From Eubacteriales bacterium (GTDB lineage: Bacteria > Bacillota > Clostridia > Oscillospirales > Oscillospiraceae), in assembly GCA_030531505.1 (NCBI GenBank), contig JAUNNH010000003.1, positions 1 through 64,000 on the forward strand: DNA of 64,000 nucleotides, written 5' to 3'. Position 1 is the stretch's first letter. Each line of letters opens with the position of its first letter. The position numbers and the translations under genes were made by a program. Below are positions 24,976 through 36,034 of the stretch, one piece after another. The notes under the pieces are model-generated. The model was given only the letters and a program-made list of their open reading frames with translations, was not told where the DNA came from and searched no databases.

Positions 24976-25817
24976 GCTTTCTCCTCTCCTTTCACCATCA
25001 CCACAAACAGGTCCTCCAAACTCACCGGCTCCGCCGAGATCCCGGCCGGGAGAGCCTCACGGCGCACGATGGCCGACACACCGTAGGGCGTGGCGCGGCT
25101 GCCGACAACGGCCGCGGGATCGAGCGCGGCGAAGTCCGCCTTCGCGAGCTGGACCAGGCCGTATTCCTCGCGCAGCGCGTCCTTTTCCTCGCACAGGAGC
25201 AGCCGCCCCTTGTGCAGGAAAGCGATGTAGTCGCAGAGCTTTTCCAGGTCGCTCACGATATGGGAGGAGATCAGCACCGCGTGCTCCTCGTCCCGCGTGA
25301 ACTCCGAGAAAATGCCCACCACCTCGTCCCGCACCACCGGGTCGAGGCCGGAGGTCGGCTCGTCCAGCACCAGCAGCTTCGGGTGGTGACTCAGCGCCGC
25401 GGCGATGGCGAGCTTCATCTTCATGCCGCGGGAGAAATCCTGGTACTTTTTATCTGTCGGCACCGCGAGCTGCCGCAGATAACCCGCGTAGGCCGCGGCG
25501 TCCCAGTTCCGATAGATCCCGGCCAGGACTTTCCCGAGCTGCACGGCCGTGAGGCAGGCGGGGAAGCCGGGCTCGTCGAGCACGACGCCGATGTCCTCCC
25601 GCACGGGGACAAAGCTTTTCCCGTTGTCCTGCCCCAGCACCCGGATCGTCCCCGCGTCCGGGCGCAGCATGCCGAGTATGGCTTTGATGGTCGTGGTCTT
25701 GCCCGCGCCGTTCTCACCGACGAGCCCCAGAATGCAGCCCTGCGGCAGCGTCAGATCCAGCTTCAGGTCAAAGCCGGCGTAGTGTTTTTCCAGGCCCTGA
25801 ATCTCTATGGCGTTCAT
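24972..25817 (-). CDS. ABC transporter ATP-binding protein (YtrB/BcrA-like)
   Basis: 281 residues with Walker A GENGAGKTTTIKAI (~37), a Q-loop in DNGKSFVPVREDIGVVLDE, the degenerate signature FSRGMKMKLAIAAALSH, Walker B LLVLDEPTSGLD and an H-loop LISSHIVSDLE. The C-terminal ~70 residues form the usual small regulatory extension. Second gene of a three-gene operon, overlapping both neighbours. It energises the permease encoded downstream. Confidence 0.92.
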   Translation of the reverse strand: MNAIEIQGLEKHYAGFDLKLDLTLPQGCILGLVGENGAGKTTTIKAILGMLRPDAGTIRVLGQDNGKSFVPVREDIGVVLDEPGFPACLTAVQLGKVLAGIYRNWDAAAYAGYLRQLAVPTDKKYQDFSRGMKMKLAIAAALSHHPKLLVLDEPTSGLDPVVRDEVVGIFSEFTRDEEHAVLISSHIVSDLEKLCDYIAFLHKGRLLLCEEKDALREEYGLVQLAKADFAALDPAAVVGSRATPYGVSAIVRREALPAGISAEPVSLEDLFVVMVKGEEKA

Positions 25818-26191
25818 GCCTCATCCTCCTCCATGATCTCCAGCATCTCCCGCAGCTCCGCGCGTGTCAGACCGCAGCGCGCGGCGAGCCGCCGGATCTC
25901 GCTCAGATGCTCTTCGATGCGCCGCAGGTCCTCTTCCCGCAGCAGCTCCGTGTTTTTCTCGGCCACAAAGCAGCCCTTCCCGGCCACCGTGTAGAGAAAG
26001 CCCTCCTGCTCCAGCTCCTCGTAGGCCCGCTTCGTCGTGATGACGCTGATACGCAGGTCCTTGGCGAGACTGCGGATCGAGGGGAGCGCCTCGTCCGCGC
26101 CGAGCGCGCCCGTCAGGATCTGCTCGCGGATCTGTTCCACGATCTGCTCGTAGATCGGCTGGCCGCTCTTGTTGTCAATCAGGATCGTCAT
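25814..26191 (-). CDS. GntR-family repressor, YtrA type
   Basis: 125 residues. A winged helix-turn-helix (about 5-70: QPIYEQIVEQIREQILTG, LPSIRSLAKDLRISVITTKRAYEELEQEGFLYTV) plus a short helical C-terminus, the hallmark of the YtrA subfamily with no large effector domain. It is the first gene of the ABC operon. The ATG at 26191 has GAGGTG 5 nt upstream. A 9-bp inverted repeat overlaps its own -10 element and fits negative autoregulation. Confidence 0.92.
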   Translation of the reverse strand: MTILIDNKSGQPIYEQIVEQIREQILTGALGADEALPSIRSLAKDLRISVITTKRAYEELEQEGFLYTVAGKGCFVAEKNTELLREEDLRRIEEHLSEIRRLAARCGLTRAELREMLEIMEEDEA

Positions 26192-26207
26192 GTGCACACC
26201 TCACTCA

Positions 26208-26249
26208 ACTGTGTATCTAAAATATACACAGTATATACAGGATTGTCAA
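26208..26249 (-). promoter_or_regulatory. Promoter and operator of the GntR-ABC operon
   Basis: Minus-strand TTGACA (26244-26249), a 17-nt spacer, TATATT (26221-26226). ACTGTGTAT / ATACACAGT (26208-26232) is a perfect inverted repeat with a 7-nt gap covering the -10, in keeping with YtrA-type sites built on GTGTA/TACAC half-sites. Confidence 0.82.
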
Positions 26250-26292
26250 GAGGGTTCTGAAAAAAGTTTTTCCCGCGTTTTCAAGCTTTTTC

Positions 26293-26320
26293 TTGACATG
26301 TCGAAAAAAACTGATATACT
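26293..26320 (+). promoter_or_regulatory. Promoter of the SAM-controlled operon, with 0A box
   Basis: TTGACA (26293-26298), a 16-nt spacer, TATACT (26315-26320). The spacer begins with an exact TGTCGAA box (26299-26305). Confidence 0.75.
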
Positions 26321-26340
26321 TGCACCGTAACAATTGAACA

Positions 26341-26432
26341 CCTTATCAAGAGTGGTGGAGGGAACGGCCCTGTGAAGCCCGGCAACCTGTGATTACAAGG
26401 TGCCAAATCCGGCGGTGAGACGAAAGATGAGG
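26341..26432 (+). promoter_or_regulatory. SAM-I (S-box) riboswitch
   Basis: The aptamer shows the conserved SAM-I pieces in order: CTTATCAAGAG, GGAGGGA..GGCCCTGTGAAGCCCGGCAACC, GGTGCCAAATCC and GATGAGG. P1 is formed by CCTTATC with GATGAGG. A terminator follows at 26445. Binding of SAM should stop transcription of the ECF transporter genes. Confidence 0.97.
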
Positions 26433-26444
26433 CTTGTTTTTCTG

Positions 26445-26471
26445 CGTCCTGCTGTCGGCAGGGCGTTTTTT
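26445..26471 (+). terminator. Riboswitch expression-platform terminator
   Basis: Stem CGTCCTGC / GCAGGGCG with a 5-nt loop and six T, directly after the SAM-I aptamer. Confidence 0.85.
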
Positions 26472-26515
26472 CTTGCCTCTCTGCCAAGGGGTGCTTTTTG
26501 AAAGGAGTTTTCAAG

Positions 26516-27067
26516 ATGAAAAAATCCCCCGTGACCACCATCGTTGCCATCGGCATCGGTGCGGCGCTGTTCTTTGTGCTGGGCCGCTTCGTGGCGATCC
26601 CGAGCCCCGTGCCCAACACCAACATCTCCCTGCAGTACGGCCTGCTGGCCTTCATGGCCGCTCTCTACGGTCCCATCGCCGGCTGCCTCATCGGCCTGAT
26701 CGGTCATGCGCTGATCGACTTCAGCTTCGGCTGGGGCATCTGGTGGAGCTGGGTCATCGCCTCGGCCTGCTTCGGCGCGCTCATCGGTCTTGTGTCCCGC
26801 AAGCTCGCGCTGGCCGACGGCCTCTTCCCGAAGAAGGACGCCGTGCGCTTCAACGTCTATCAGATCGTCGCCCACATTCTGGCCTGGGGCCTGATCGCTC
26901 CGGTGCTGGACATCGTGATCTATGCCGAGCCGGCGAACAAGGTCTTCCTGCAGGGCCTGGCGGGCGGCATCGCGAACATCGTCACCACCGCCATTGTCGG
27001 CACGCTTCTGTGCATGGCATACGCTGCCGCGAAGCCCAAGAAGGGTTCACTGAAGGAAGAAAAGTAA
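26516..27067 (+). CDS. ECF transporter S component (SAM-riboswitch regulated)
   Basis: 183 residues with about five to six transmembrane helices, the size and shape of an energy-coupling-factor substrate-binding subunit (FMAALYGPIAGCLIGLIGHALIDFSFGWG is the typical glycine-rich core). The ATG at 26516 follows AAAGGAG. The SAM-I riboswitch upstream and metK downstream indicate that the ligand is methionine or a related compound, as predicted for Mts-type ECF systems. This rests on context, not on binding residues. A hairpin separates it from the ATPase gene. Confidence 0.88.
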   Translation: MKKSPVTTIVAIGIGAALFFVLGRFVAIPSPVPNTNISLQYGLLAFMAALYGPIAGCLIGLIGHALIDFSFGWGIWWSWVIASACFGALIGLVSRKLALADGLFPKKDAVRFNVYQIVAHILAWGLIAPVLDIVIYAEPANKVFLQGLAGGIANIVTTAIVGTLLCMAYAAAKPKKGSLKEEK

Positions 27068-27075
27068 ACAGATCT

Positions 27076-27108
27076 GCGGGGCTGTGAGAGAGTCACAGCC
27101 CCGCTTTT
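27076..27108 (+). terminator. Internal terminator/stabiliser after the S-component gene
   Basis: Perfect 12-bp stem GCGGGGCTGTGA / TCACAGCCCCGC with a T-run. It probably makes the S component more abundant than the downstream A and T subunits. Confidence 0.85.
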
Positions 27109-27122
27109 GAGAGAAACATGAC

Positions 27123-28835
27123 ATGACCGAACCGATCCTGCAATTCAATCATTTTGGCTTTCAGTATAACGCACAGGCAGAGCCTACGCTTTATGACATC
27201 AATCTCACGGTGCGAAAGGGCGAAAAGCTGCTGATCGCCGGGCCGTCCGGCTGCGGCAAGTCCACGCTGGCCCACTGCATCAACGGGCTCATCCCCTTTT
27301 CCTATCGCGGCGAGAGCACGGGACAGCTCACGATCAAGGGGCGGGAGACGAAGGATCTCGGCATCTTTGAGATCTCCCGCACGGTGGGCACGGTGCTCCA
27401 GGACCCGGACGGGCAGTTCATCGGCCTGACCGTCGCGGAGGACATTGCCTTCGCACTGGAGAACGACTGCGTCGGGGAGCCGGAGCTGCACGAGCGCGTG
27501 CTGCGCGCAGCGAAGCTCGTGAATGTTCAGGACCATCTGGACCACGCGCCGCATGAGCTCTCCGGCGGACAGAAGCAGCGCGTATCGCTCGCGGGCGTGA
27601 TGGTGGACGATGTGGAACTGCTGCTCTTCGACGAGCCGCTGGCCAATCTCGATCCCGCCACCGGCAAGCAGGCGATGGAGCTGATCGATGAGATCCAGCA
27701 AAAGACCGGCGCGGCTGTCATCATCATCGAACACCGCCTGGAGGATGTGCTCCACTGCGACGTCGATCGGATCGTGCTGATGGGCGGGGGAAGGATCCTC
27801 GCGGATCGGACGCCGGATCAGCTGCTGAGCGGGGATTGGCTGCGTGAAAACGGCATCCGCGAGCCGCTCTACCTTACAGCGCTCCGCTACGCAGGCGTGA
27901 CGATCACGCCGGCGATGTGCCCGCGCAGCATCCGAAGCCTTCGGCTGAGCGAGGAGGACAAGGAAAAGGTGCGCGCCTGGTTTCGTGCCGTGCCCGAGCC
28001 CGAGGCGCCCGCCGAGCGTCCCTTACAGCTCGAGGCGGAGGAGATCGGCTTTACCTATCCCGGCCGCGACAGACAGACCCTGCACGGCGTCAGCGCGTCT
28101 ATCCGCGCGGGGGAGCGCGTCGCTATCGTCGGCACGAACGGCGCCGGCAAGTCCACCTTCGCCAAGCTCCTCTGCGGTTTTGAGACGCAGCAGAGCGGCG
28201 TCTTCCGCTTTGAGGGCGAGGATCTCGCGGCGCTCTCGATCAAGGAGCGCGCCGATCGGATCGGCTACGTCATGCAAAACCCGAACCAGATGATCTCCAA
28301 AGTGATGATCTTCGACGAGGTGGCGCTCGGGCTGCGCACGCGCGGTGTGGCGGAGGACGAGGTCCGGGAGCGCGTCGAGGAGACGCTGAAGATCTGCGGG
28401 CTCTGGCCGTTTCGGAGCTGGCCGGTCTCGGCGCTGAGCTTCGGACAGAAAAAGCGGGTCACGATCGCCTCGATCCTGGTGCTGCGGCCGCGGCTCATTT
28501 TGCTCGACGAGCCCACTGCGGGACAGGACTACCGGCATTACACCGAGATCATGGAGTTCCTTGCCGCGCTCAACGCGCGCGGCATCACCACCGTCATGAT
28601 CACCCATGATATGCACCTCATGCTCGAATACGCCGAGCGGGCCCTGGTCTTCTCGCACGGGCAGATCATTGCGGACGCGGACTGCGCCGCGGTGCTGACC
28701 GATCCCGCGATCATCGAAGAGGCGAGCCTCAAGGAGACCTCGCTCTACGCGCTGGCCGCGCGCTGCGGACTCGCGGACGGGCGTGCCTTCGTCCGGCGAT
28801 TCATCAGCTGGGAACGGGAGGTGGGCCGCGGATGA
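27123..28835 (+). CDS. ECF transporter fused double ATPase (A-A')
   Basis: 570 residues containing two complete ABC ATPase domains. Domain 1 (~5-240): Walker A GPSGCGKSTL, signature LSGGQKQRVSLAG, Walker B LLLFDEPLANLD. Domain 2 (~300-530): Walker A GTNGAGKSTF, signature LSFGQKKRVTIAS, Walker B LILLDEPTAGQD. This is the fused form of EcfA and EcfA'. It powers uptake with the T and S subunits. The ATG at 27123 has only a weak ribosome binding site. The stop overlaps the T-subunit start (ATGA). Confidence 0.95.
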   Translation: MTEPILQFNHFGFQYNAQAEPTLYDINLTVRKGEKLLIAGPSGCGKSTLAHCINGLIPFSYRGESTGQLTIKGRETKDLGIFEISRTVGTVLQDPDGQFIGLTVAEDIAFALENDCVGEPELHERVLRAAKLVNVQDHLDHAPHELSGGQKQRVSLAGVMVDDVELLLFDEPLANLDPATGKQAMELIDEIQQKTGAAVIIIEHRLEDVLHCDVDRIVLMGGGRILADRTPDQLLSGDWLRENGIREPLYLTALRYAGVTITPAMCPRSIRSLRLSEEDKEKVRAWFRAVPEPEAPAERPLQLEAEEIGFTYPGRDRQTLHGVSASIRAGERVAIVGTNGAGKSTFAKLLCGFETQQSGVFRFEGEDLAALSIKERADRIGYVMQNPNQMISKVMIFDEVALGLRTRGVAEDEVRERVEETLKICGLWPFRSWPVSALSFGQKKRVTIASILVLRPRLILLDEPTAGQDYRHYTEIMEFLAALNARGITTVMITHDMHLMLEYAERALVFSHGQIIADADCAAVLTDPAIIEEASLKETSLYALAARCGLADGRAFVRRFISWEREVGRG

Positions 28836-29659
28836 CCAATATCTTTAATTATATCGACCGCCCCTCGCCCATCCATCAGCTCACCGGTGCGACCAAGCTG
28901 GTCTGCCTGCTGCTGTGGAGCTTCGCGGCCATGGCCACCTACGACACGCGCCTTCTGGTCGTCCTGGCGCTGTTGAGCGTCCTGCTGTTTCGCCTCTCGC
29001 GCATCGGGCTGAAGGACGTGTCCTTCATGCTGGGCTTTACGGCGGTGTTTATGGTCCTCAATAACGTCCTCGTCTTCCTTTTCGCGCCGCAGCACGGCGT
29101 GGCGCTCTATGGCAGCAGCCATGAGCTCCTGCACCTGGGCGGACGCTATATCGTTACGAAGGAGCAGCTCTTCTACCATTTGAATCTGGTCCTCAAATAC
29201 CTCGCCACGATCCCCATCGTGCTGCTCTTTGTGTGCACCACGAACCCAAGCGAATTTGCCGCCTCCCTGAACCGGATCGGCGTCAAGTATACCATCGCCT
29301 ACTCGGTGGCGCTGGCGCTGCGCTATATCCCCGATATCCAGCGCGAGTACCACGAGATCTCCCAGGCGCAGCAGGCCCGCGGCATCGAGATGAGCAAGAA
29401 GGAGAATCTGGTCAGGCGTCTGAAAAGCGCTTCGGCCATCCTGATCCCGCTGATCCTCTCCAGCATGGACCGGATCGAGACCATCTCCAACGCCATGGAG
29501 CTGCGCGGCTTTGGCAAGAACCGGAAGCGCAGCTGGTACATGGGCCGCCGCTTTACCCGCCGGGATATCCTCTCCATGCTCGGCTGTCTGCTGCTGCTGG
29601 CCGCCGCCATCATTCTGAATATCCGCAACGGAGGCCGTTTCTGGAATCCGTTTATCTGA
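28832..29659 (+). CDS. ECF transporter T component
   Basis: 275 residues with N-terminal hydrophobic helices and the coupling-helix motifs in the C-terminal half: [13 protein letters not shown] and [16 protein letters not shown], variants of the A-R-G signatures that contact the ATPases. It anchors the S component to the fused ATPase. The start overlaps the A-A' stop by 4 nt. The metK gene follows after only 16 nt, so the T subunit and metK are likely cotranscribed. Confidence 0.95.
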   Translation: MTNIFNYIDRPSPIHQLTGATKLVCLLLWSFAAMATYDTRLLVVLALLSVLLFRLSRIGLKDVSFMLGFTAVFMVLNNVLVFLFAPQHGVALYGSSHELLHLGGRYIVTKEQLFYHLNLVLKYLATIPIVLLFVCTTNPSEFAASLNRIGVKYTIAYSVALALRYIPDIQREYHEISQAQQARGIEMSKKENLVRRLKSASAILIPLILSSMDRIETISNAMELRGFGKNRKRSWYMGRRFTRRDILSMLGCLLLLAAAIILNIRNGGRFWNPFI

Positions 29660-29675
29660 AACAAAGGAGCACATT

Positions 29676-30824
29676 ATGCATACATTTTTTACTTCCGAGT
29701 CCGTTACCGAAGGCCATCCCGACAAGATCTGCGACCAGATCTCCGACGCGGTGCTCGACGCCATCCTGGCCGAGGACCCCAACGGCCGCGTGGCCTGTGA
29801 GACCACAGCGTCGACCGGCCTCGTCCATATCATGGGTGAGATCAGCACCAACTGCTATGTCGACATCCAGAAGATCGCGCGCGGCGTCATCCGCGATATC
29901 GGCTACGACCGCGCCAAGTACGGCTTCGACTGCGACACCTGCGGCATCATCGTGAACATCGACGAGCAGTCCGGCGACATCGCGCTCGGCACCAACGACG
30001 AGGTCGGCGGCGCCGGCGACCAGGGCATGATGTTCGGCTACGCCTGCGACGAGACGCCGGAGCTCATGCCGCTCGCGATCTCGCTGAGCCATAAGCTCGC
30101 CAAGCGCCTCACGGCGGTGCGCAAGGAGGGCCTGGCCGACTACCTGCGTCCCGACGGCAAGACCCAGGTCACCGTCGAGTACGACGAGCAGCACCGCCCC
30201 GTGCGCATCGACACCGTCGTCCTCTCCACGCAGCACGCGCCGGAGGCGACGCTCGAGCAGATCCGCCGCGACATGCTGGAGCTCGTCATCAAGCCCACGA
30301 TCCCCGCGGAGCTCCTCGATGAGAACACCAAGTACTACATCAACCCCACCGGCCGCTTCGTCATCGGCGGCCCGCAGGGTGACTCGGGCCTGACCGGCCG
30401 CAAGATCATCGTCGACACCTACGGCGGCTCCGCACCGCACGGCGGCGGCGCCTTCTCCGGCAAGGACCCGACCAAGGTGGACCGCTCCGCGGCCTACGCC
30501 GCGCGCTGGGCCGCGAAGAACGTCGTGGCCGCGGGTCTCGCGAAGCGCTGCCAGATCGAGCTGGCCTACGCGATCGGCGTGGCCAAGCCCGTCTCCGTGC
30601 TGGTGGAGACCTTCGGGACCGGCACCGTCTCCGAGGAGACGCTCTCCCGCGCCGTGCAGGAGGTCTTCGACTTTACCCCCGCCGCCATCATCCGCGAGCT
30701 GGGGCTGCGCCGCCCAATCTACCGCGCGCTTGCCGCATACGGCCACATGGGCCGCGAGGATCTGGGCGTCCGCTGGGAGGACACCGACAAGGTCGAGGCG
30801 CTGCGCGCCGCGGCTGGGGTCTGA
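29676..30824 (+). CDS. metK: S-adenosylmethionine synthetase
   Basis: Makes SAM from methionine and ATP. Signatures: [20 protein letters not shown] at the N-terminus (ATP and metal site), [20 protein letters not shown] (methionine-binding loop) and [22 protein letters not shown]. 382 residues is normal for bacterial MetK (380-400). The ribosome binding site AAAGGAG lies 7 nt before ATG. Its position at the end of a SAM-riboswitch operon couples SAM synthesis with import of a methionine-related substrate. Confidence 0.98.
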   Translation: MHTFFTSESVTEGHPDKICDQISDAVLDAILAEDPNGRVACETTASTGLVHIMGEISTNCYVDIQKIARGVIRDIGYDRAKYGFDCDTCGIIVNIDEQSGDIALGTNDEVGGAGDQGMMFGYACDETPELMPLAISLSHKLAKRLTAVRKEGLADYLRPDGKTQVTVEYDEQHRPVRIDTVVLSTQHAPEATLEQIRRDMLELVIKPTIPAELLDENTKYYINPTGRFVIGGPQGDSGLTGRKIIVDTYGGSAPHGGGAFSGKDPTKVDRSAAYAARWAAKNVVAAGLAKRCQIELAYAIGVAKPVSVLVETFGTGTVSEETLSRAVQEVFDFTPAAIIRELGLRRPIYRALAAYGHMGREDLGVRWEDTDKVEALRAAAGV

Positions 30825-30836
30825 GCCCCAAAAGGC

Positions 30837-30880
30837 AAAAACGAACACCCGACGGATTGCTCCGCCGGGTGTTCGTTTTT
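30837..30880. terminator. Bidirectional terminator after metK
   Basis: Stem AAAAACGAACACCCGACGGA / TCCGCCGGGTGTTCGTTTTT with one mismatch and a TTGC loop. It also serves the converging lipoprotein gene. Confidence 0.92.
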
Positions 30881-30896
30881 ATCAGCCGGGATGGCT

Positions 30897-31550
30897 TTAC
30901 GCCGCAAGCTTTTCCGCGTCGTAGGCCTCGAAGAGATCCAGCATACTCTGCGCGTGCGCCTCATCCAAGGAGAAGGCCGTCACGGTCGCCATGTAGTTGC
31001 CGGACTTGACCATCACCATGCGCTCATAGATCGTCACGCCGTTGAACTCACCGGTGACCAGGCAGCCGGTGTGCTCCGCACCGCCGAACGTAATCGTCTC
31101 CTTCTCCACGCTCACGTTGCTGACGCCCATCTGCTTGAGTGCCTCCTCGAGCTGGGGAGCCGCCGCCTTGTAATAGGCATCCTCGCTCATGGCGAGACCG
31201 TAGAGGAAGCCAAGGTCCTCGAGCTGGATGTTGAGGTTGGCGCCGCTGTTGTCGAGCGCGAGCACATACAGATCGCAGACGACGCCGCTGCTGCGTAGCT
31301 GCTCGGCCAGGTCGGCGTTCGGCATGTTGTCGGCGACATAGCCCATGGCCTCGATGGTCTCCTCGTTGCTCAGGACGTACCAGTCGTCGCCGAACTGTGC
31401 CATGATGCCCAGAAATTCACTCGCGTAGACATTGTCCTCTTTGACGCCGAGGATGTCGGAGGCGTCCGGCTCGGTCTCGGCGGCCAGCGCACCGCCGCAT
31501 GCGGACAGGACCAGGACCAGGACAAGCAGGAAACTCAGGATCTTTTTCAT
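30897..31550 (-). CDS. Putative exported lipoprotein
   Basis: 217 residues. A signal peptide MKKILSFLLVLVLVLSACGG with lipobox LSAC at ~16-19 predicts a lipid-anchored surface protein. The rest is a ~190-residue globular domain with a YVLSNEETIEAM start, a LEEALKQMGVSNVSV region and a C-terminal AYDAEKLAA. I do not recognise a named family. The ATG at 31550 follows GGAGAAG. Monocistronic. Confidence 0.8.
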   Translation of the reverse strand: MKKILSFLLVLVLVLSACGGALAAETEPDASDILGVKEDNVYASEFLGIMAQFGDDWYVLSNEETIEAMGYVADNMPNADLAEQLRSSGVVCDLYVLALDNSGANLNIQLEDLGFLYGLAMSEDAYYKAAAPQLEEALKQMGVSNVSVEKETITFGGAEHTGCLVTGEFNGVTIYERMVMVKSGNYMATVTAFSLDEAHAQSMLDLFEAYDAEKLAA

Positions 31551-31639
31551 TTTTTCTTCTCCTCTCATTGCAGATAGTGGAAAACCCTGTGGTCAGCATA
31601 TCAAAGAGGCCGGACGGTGTCAAGCCGCGGGCGCTTCCT

Positions 31640-32690
31640 TCACACGATCCGGCGGCCGAGGACCGGGATCTTCCGCAGCAGCCAGGCAAGACCCAGGCTC
31701 AGCAGATACACAAGCGGCGTATAGAGGACCCAGACCGGCATCCCGTTCACCCAGCGGGTGAAATGCCCGGAGCGGATCAGGGATTCGAAGACCATGACGT
31801 GTGCCATGTAGACACCGAGGCCGAGCCGCCCGCAGCCGCCCAGCAGCGCGGCGAGGCGCGGGGAGAAGCGGATGCGCGAGACGCGCTTGAGGAAAAACAG
31901 ATACAGCGCCGCCGATTCGATCACGACGTTGGGCTTGCGGTAGAGCTGGAAGAAGCCCTGCCCCTCCCCCTCCGGCGCCTGCAGCCAGAGCCCCGCGAGG
32001 CTGGTAAACAGCAGGCAGAGGAGCCCCGCGAGATAGATCGCCCGCTCGGCGCGCGGGGAGATATCCGCCTGATACCGGTACAGGAAGAAGCCAAGCAGGA
32101 AATACCCGCTGTAGCCGAGCACCAGATGCAGATGCGCGTAGTCGAGCGCGTTCGCGATGCTCCAGCCGAGGCCGGGGAGATAGCGCCCGTATTCGACGAG
32201 GAAGTCCATCACGAAAAACAGGATCAGGAAATAGACGCTCGTGCGTTTGTCCTCCGCGATGCGCCGCATCACCGGTGCGATGAGGTAGAGCCCCGCGAGC
32301 AGGAAGAAATACCACATGTGGTAGTAGCCCGTGAGGCACAGGGAGACAAAGCCGCGCAGATCATAGTGCGCGCCGGCGGTCGCCATGTCGAAGAGCAGAT
32401 AGGCCGGGGACCAGAACGCGAAGGCGATCAGCAGCCGCAGGAGGTATTTGCCGAAGAGCTTTCGCAGCGGCAGCGGCCGCACCGGATCGAGCAGGAAGCG
32501 GCCCGATACCATCACGAAGCAGGGGACGCACCAGGTGACGCAGGCGGGGAGAATGTGGTGCAGCGCCAGGGCGAGAGCGCTCCCACCCGCGGGTGGGGCC
32601 GTCGGGGCGATGTGCATCACGATCACGCCCAGCGCCGCGAGGATGCGCAGCAGATCGAGCCAGACCTCCTGCCGGGCTTTCAACACCGGC

Positions 32691-32698
<8 letters not shown>
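31640..32698 (-). CDS. Acyltransferase 3 family membrane protein
   Basis: 352 residues with about ten transmembrane helices. The N-terminal signature [18 protein letters not shown] contains the catalytic-site His of acyltransferase-3 (OafA-like) proteins, which transfer acyl groups onto cell-surface sugars. Later [17 protein letters not shown] is also typical. Its start overlaps the lepA stop by 8 nt, so it is the last gene of the XRE-lepA-acyltransferase operon. The acceptor substrate is unknown. Confidence 0.88.
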
Positions 32699-34488
<1,790 letters not shown>

Positions 34489-34496
<8 letters not shown>

Positions 34497-34806
34497 GGCC
34501 GATCCCTCCCATCTTTTCCAGCGCGCGCTCGCCGCGCTCGGCCAGCGCACGCAGACTCTCCAGAAAATCCCGCGCCGTCTCCGGCTCCAGGGCCGCGGGG
34601 CTCTCACTCCGGCAGAGCAGATAGTCCGCCGAGACCCCATAGTAATCACACACGCGGCAGACGAAGGCCAGCCCCGGTTCCCGCGCGCCATTCTCGTAGT
34701 GGCTCAGCAGCGCCTGGCTGATGCCCAGATCCGCCGCCACCTGCCGCTGGCTGACGCCGCGCGTCCGGCGCAGCTCCGCCAGTGTCTCATGAAAGTTTCT
34801 TCCCAT
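34489..34806 (-). CDS. XRE-family regulator
   Basis: 105 residues. Helix-turn-helix at ~7-60 ([32 protein letters not shown]) and a C-terminal helix ending [11 protein letters not shown]. First gene of the lepA operon; its stop overlaps the lepA start by 8 nt. The start at 34806 is the best-placed ATG but its ribosome binding site (AGGATGG) is imperfect. Co-occurrence with lepA suggests that this operon's level is set by this repressor. Confidence 0.85.
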
Positions 34807-34892
34807 AAAAAAACGCCATCCTGCAAACATTATAACAAATTGTATTATATCGGATGGAAAGCGCTTTGTAAACAGAAAAAACGATCCCGATA

Positions 34893-34921
34893 TTGAAAAA
34901 AGGCAAAGAGAGTGGTAAAGT
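34893..34921 (+). promoter_or_regulatory. pta promoter
   Basis: TTGAAA (34893-34898), a 17-nt spacer, TAAAGT (34916-34921). Confidence 0.6.
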
Positions 34922-34961
34922 ATATATGTTGAGCAAAAATACAATCGGGAGGTTACATTCC

Positions 34962-35966
34962 ATGTTTGAAAACTTAGTTGAGATCCTGAAAGCCAATCCC
35001 CGCAAGATCGTCTATACCGAGGGTACCGATGCGCGTATCCTCGAGTCCGCTGCCCGCCTGAAGAAGGACGGCTTCCTTACCCCCGTGCTCGTCGGCAACG
35101 TCGAGGCCGTGAAGGCCGCCGCCGAGAAGGGCGGCTTCGATATCGAGGGCCTTGAGATCCTCGATCCCGCCACCTATGAGCGCATGGACGAGATGGTCGA
35201 GACCATGGTCGAGCTCCGCAAGGGCAAGATGACCGCGGAGGAGTGCCGCGCCGCGCTCTCCAAGGGCAACTATTTCGGCACCATGCTCGTGAAGATGGGC
35301 GTGGCCGATGCGCTGCTGGGCGGCGCTACCTATTCCACCGCGGACACCGTGCGTCCCGCGCTGCAGCTCGTGAAGACCCGCAAGGGTGCCAACCTCGTCT
35401 CCTCCTGCTTCATCATGGTCCCGAGCGACGGGCGTGAGATGCTCGCCATGGGCGACTGCGCCATTAACATCTCCTATGAGGACAAGCTGGACAAGGACGG
35501 CAACGTGAAGCTTTCCGCCGCCCAGCAGCTCGCCGAGGTCGCCGTGGAGACCGCCAAGACCGCCAAGGTCTTCGGCATCGACCCGAAGGTCGCCATGCTC
35601 TCCTACTCCACCAAGGGCTCCGGCAAGGGCGCAAACGTCGACCTCGTCCGCAACGCCACTGCCATCGCCAAGGAGATGGCGCCGGAGTTTGCCATTGACG
35701 GCGAGATGCAGTTCGACGCGGCTGTCTCCCCGGTCGTCGGCCAGCTCAAGTTCCCGGGCAGCAAGGTCGCGGGCTATGCCAACACCTTCATCTTCCCCGA
35801 GATCCAGTCCGGCAACATCGGCTATAAGATCGCCCAGCGTCTGGGCGGCTACGCGGCCTTCGGCCCCATCCTGCAGGGCCTGAACGCCCCCATCAACGAC
35901 CTCAGCCGCGGCTGCGACGCCGAAGAGGTCTATCAGATGTCCATCATCACGGCGGCTCTCGCGTAA
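34962..35966 (+). CDS. pta: Phosphate acetyltransferase
   Basis: Converts acetyl-CoA and phosphate to acetyl phosphate, for ATP formation via acetate kinase. 334 residues, the normal size of a short Pta. Motifs: PRKIVYTEGTDARILESAARL at the N-terminus, KMGVADALLGGATYSTADTVRPALQ, YSTKGSGKGANVD and the C-terminal FPEIQSGNIGYKIAQRLGG..GPILQGLNAPINDLSRG. The last motif is diagnostic for Pta/Ptb. The ATG at 34962 follows GGGAGG. Acetate kinase is not in this window. Confidence 0.95.
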   Translation: MFENLVEILKANPRKIVYTEGTDARILESAARLKKDGFLTPVLVGNVEAVKAAAEKGGFDIEGLEILDPATYERMDEMVETMVELRKGKMTAEECRAALSKGNYFGTMLVKMGVADALLGGATYSTADTVRPALQLVKTRKGANLVSSCFIMVPSDGREMLAMGDCAINISYEDKLDKDGNVKLSAAQQLAEVAVETAKTAKVFGIDPKVAMLSYSTKGSGKGANVDLVRNATAIAKEMAPEFAIDGEMQFDAAVSPVVGQLKFPGSKVAGYANTFIFPEIQSGNIGYKIAQRLGGYAAFGPILQGLNAPINDLSRGCDAEEVYQMSIITAALA

Positions 35967-35988
35967 AGCGGCGCGCTGCCGACACGAC

Positions 35989-36019
35989 AAGCGGGTGCCT
36001 TCCGGCACCCGCTTGTTCT
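35989..36019 (+). terminator. pta terminator
   Basis: Stem AAGCGGGTGCC / GGCACCCGCTT with a TTCC loop, followed by GTTCT. Confidence 0.8.
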
Positions 36020-36034
36020 AAAAGGAGAGTCTCT

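Noticed and set aside
26208-26515. Additional small ORF in the riboswitch leader
   Set aside because: The region is fully explained by the operator, promoter, SAM-I aptamer and terminator.
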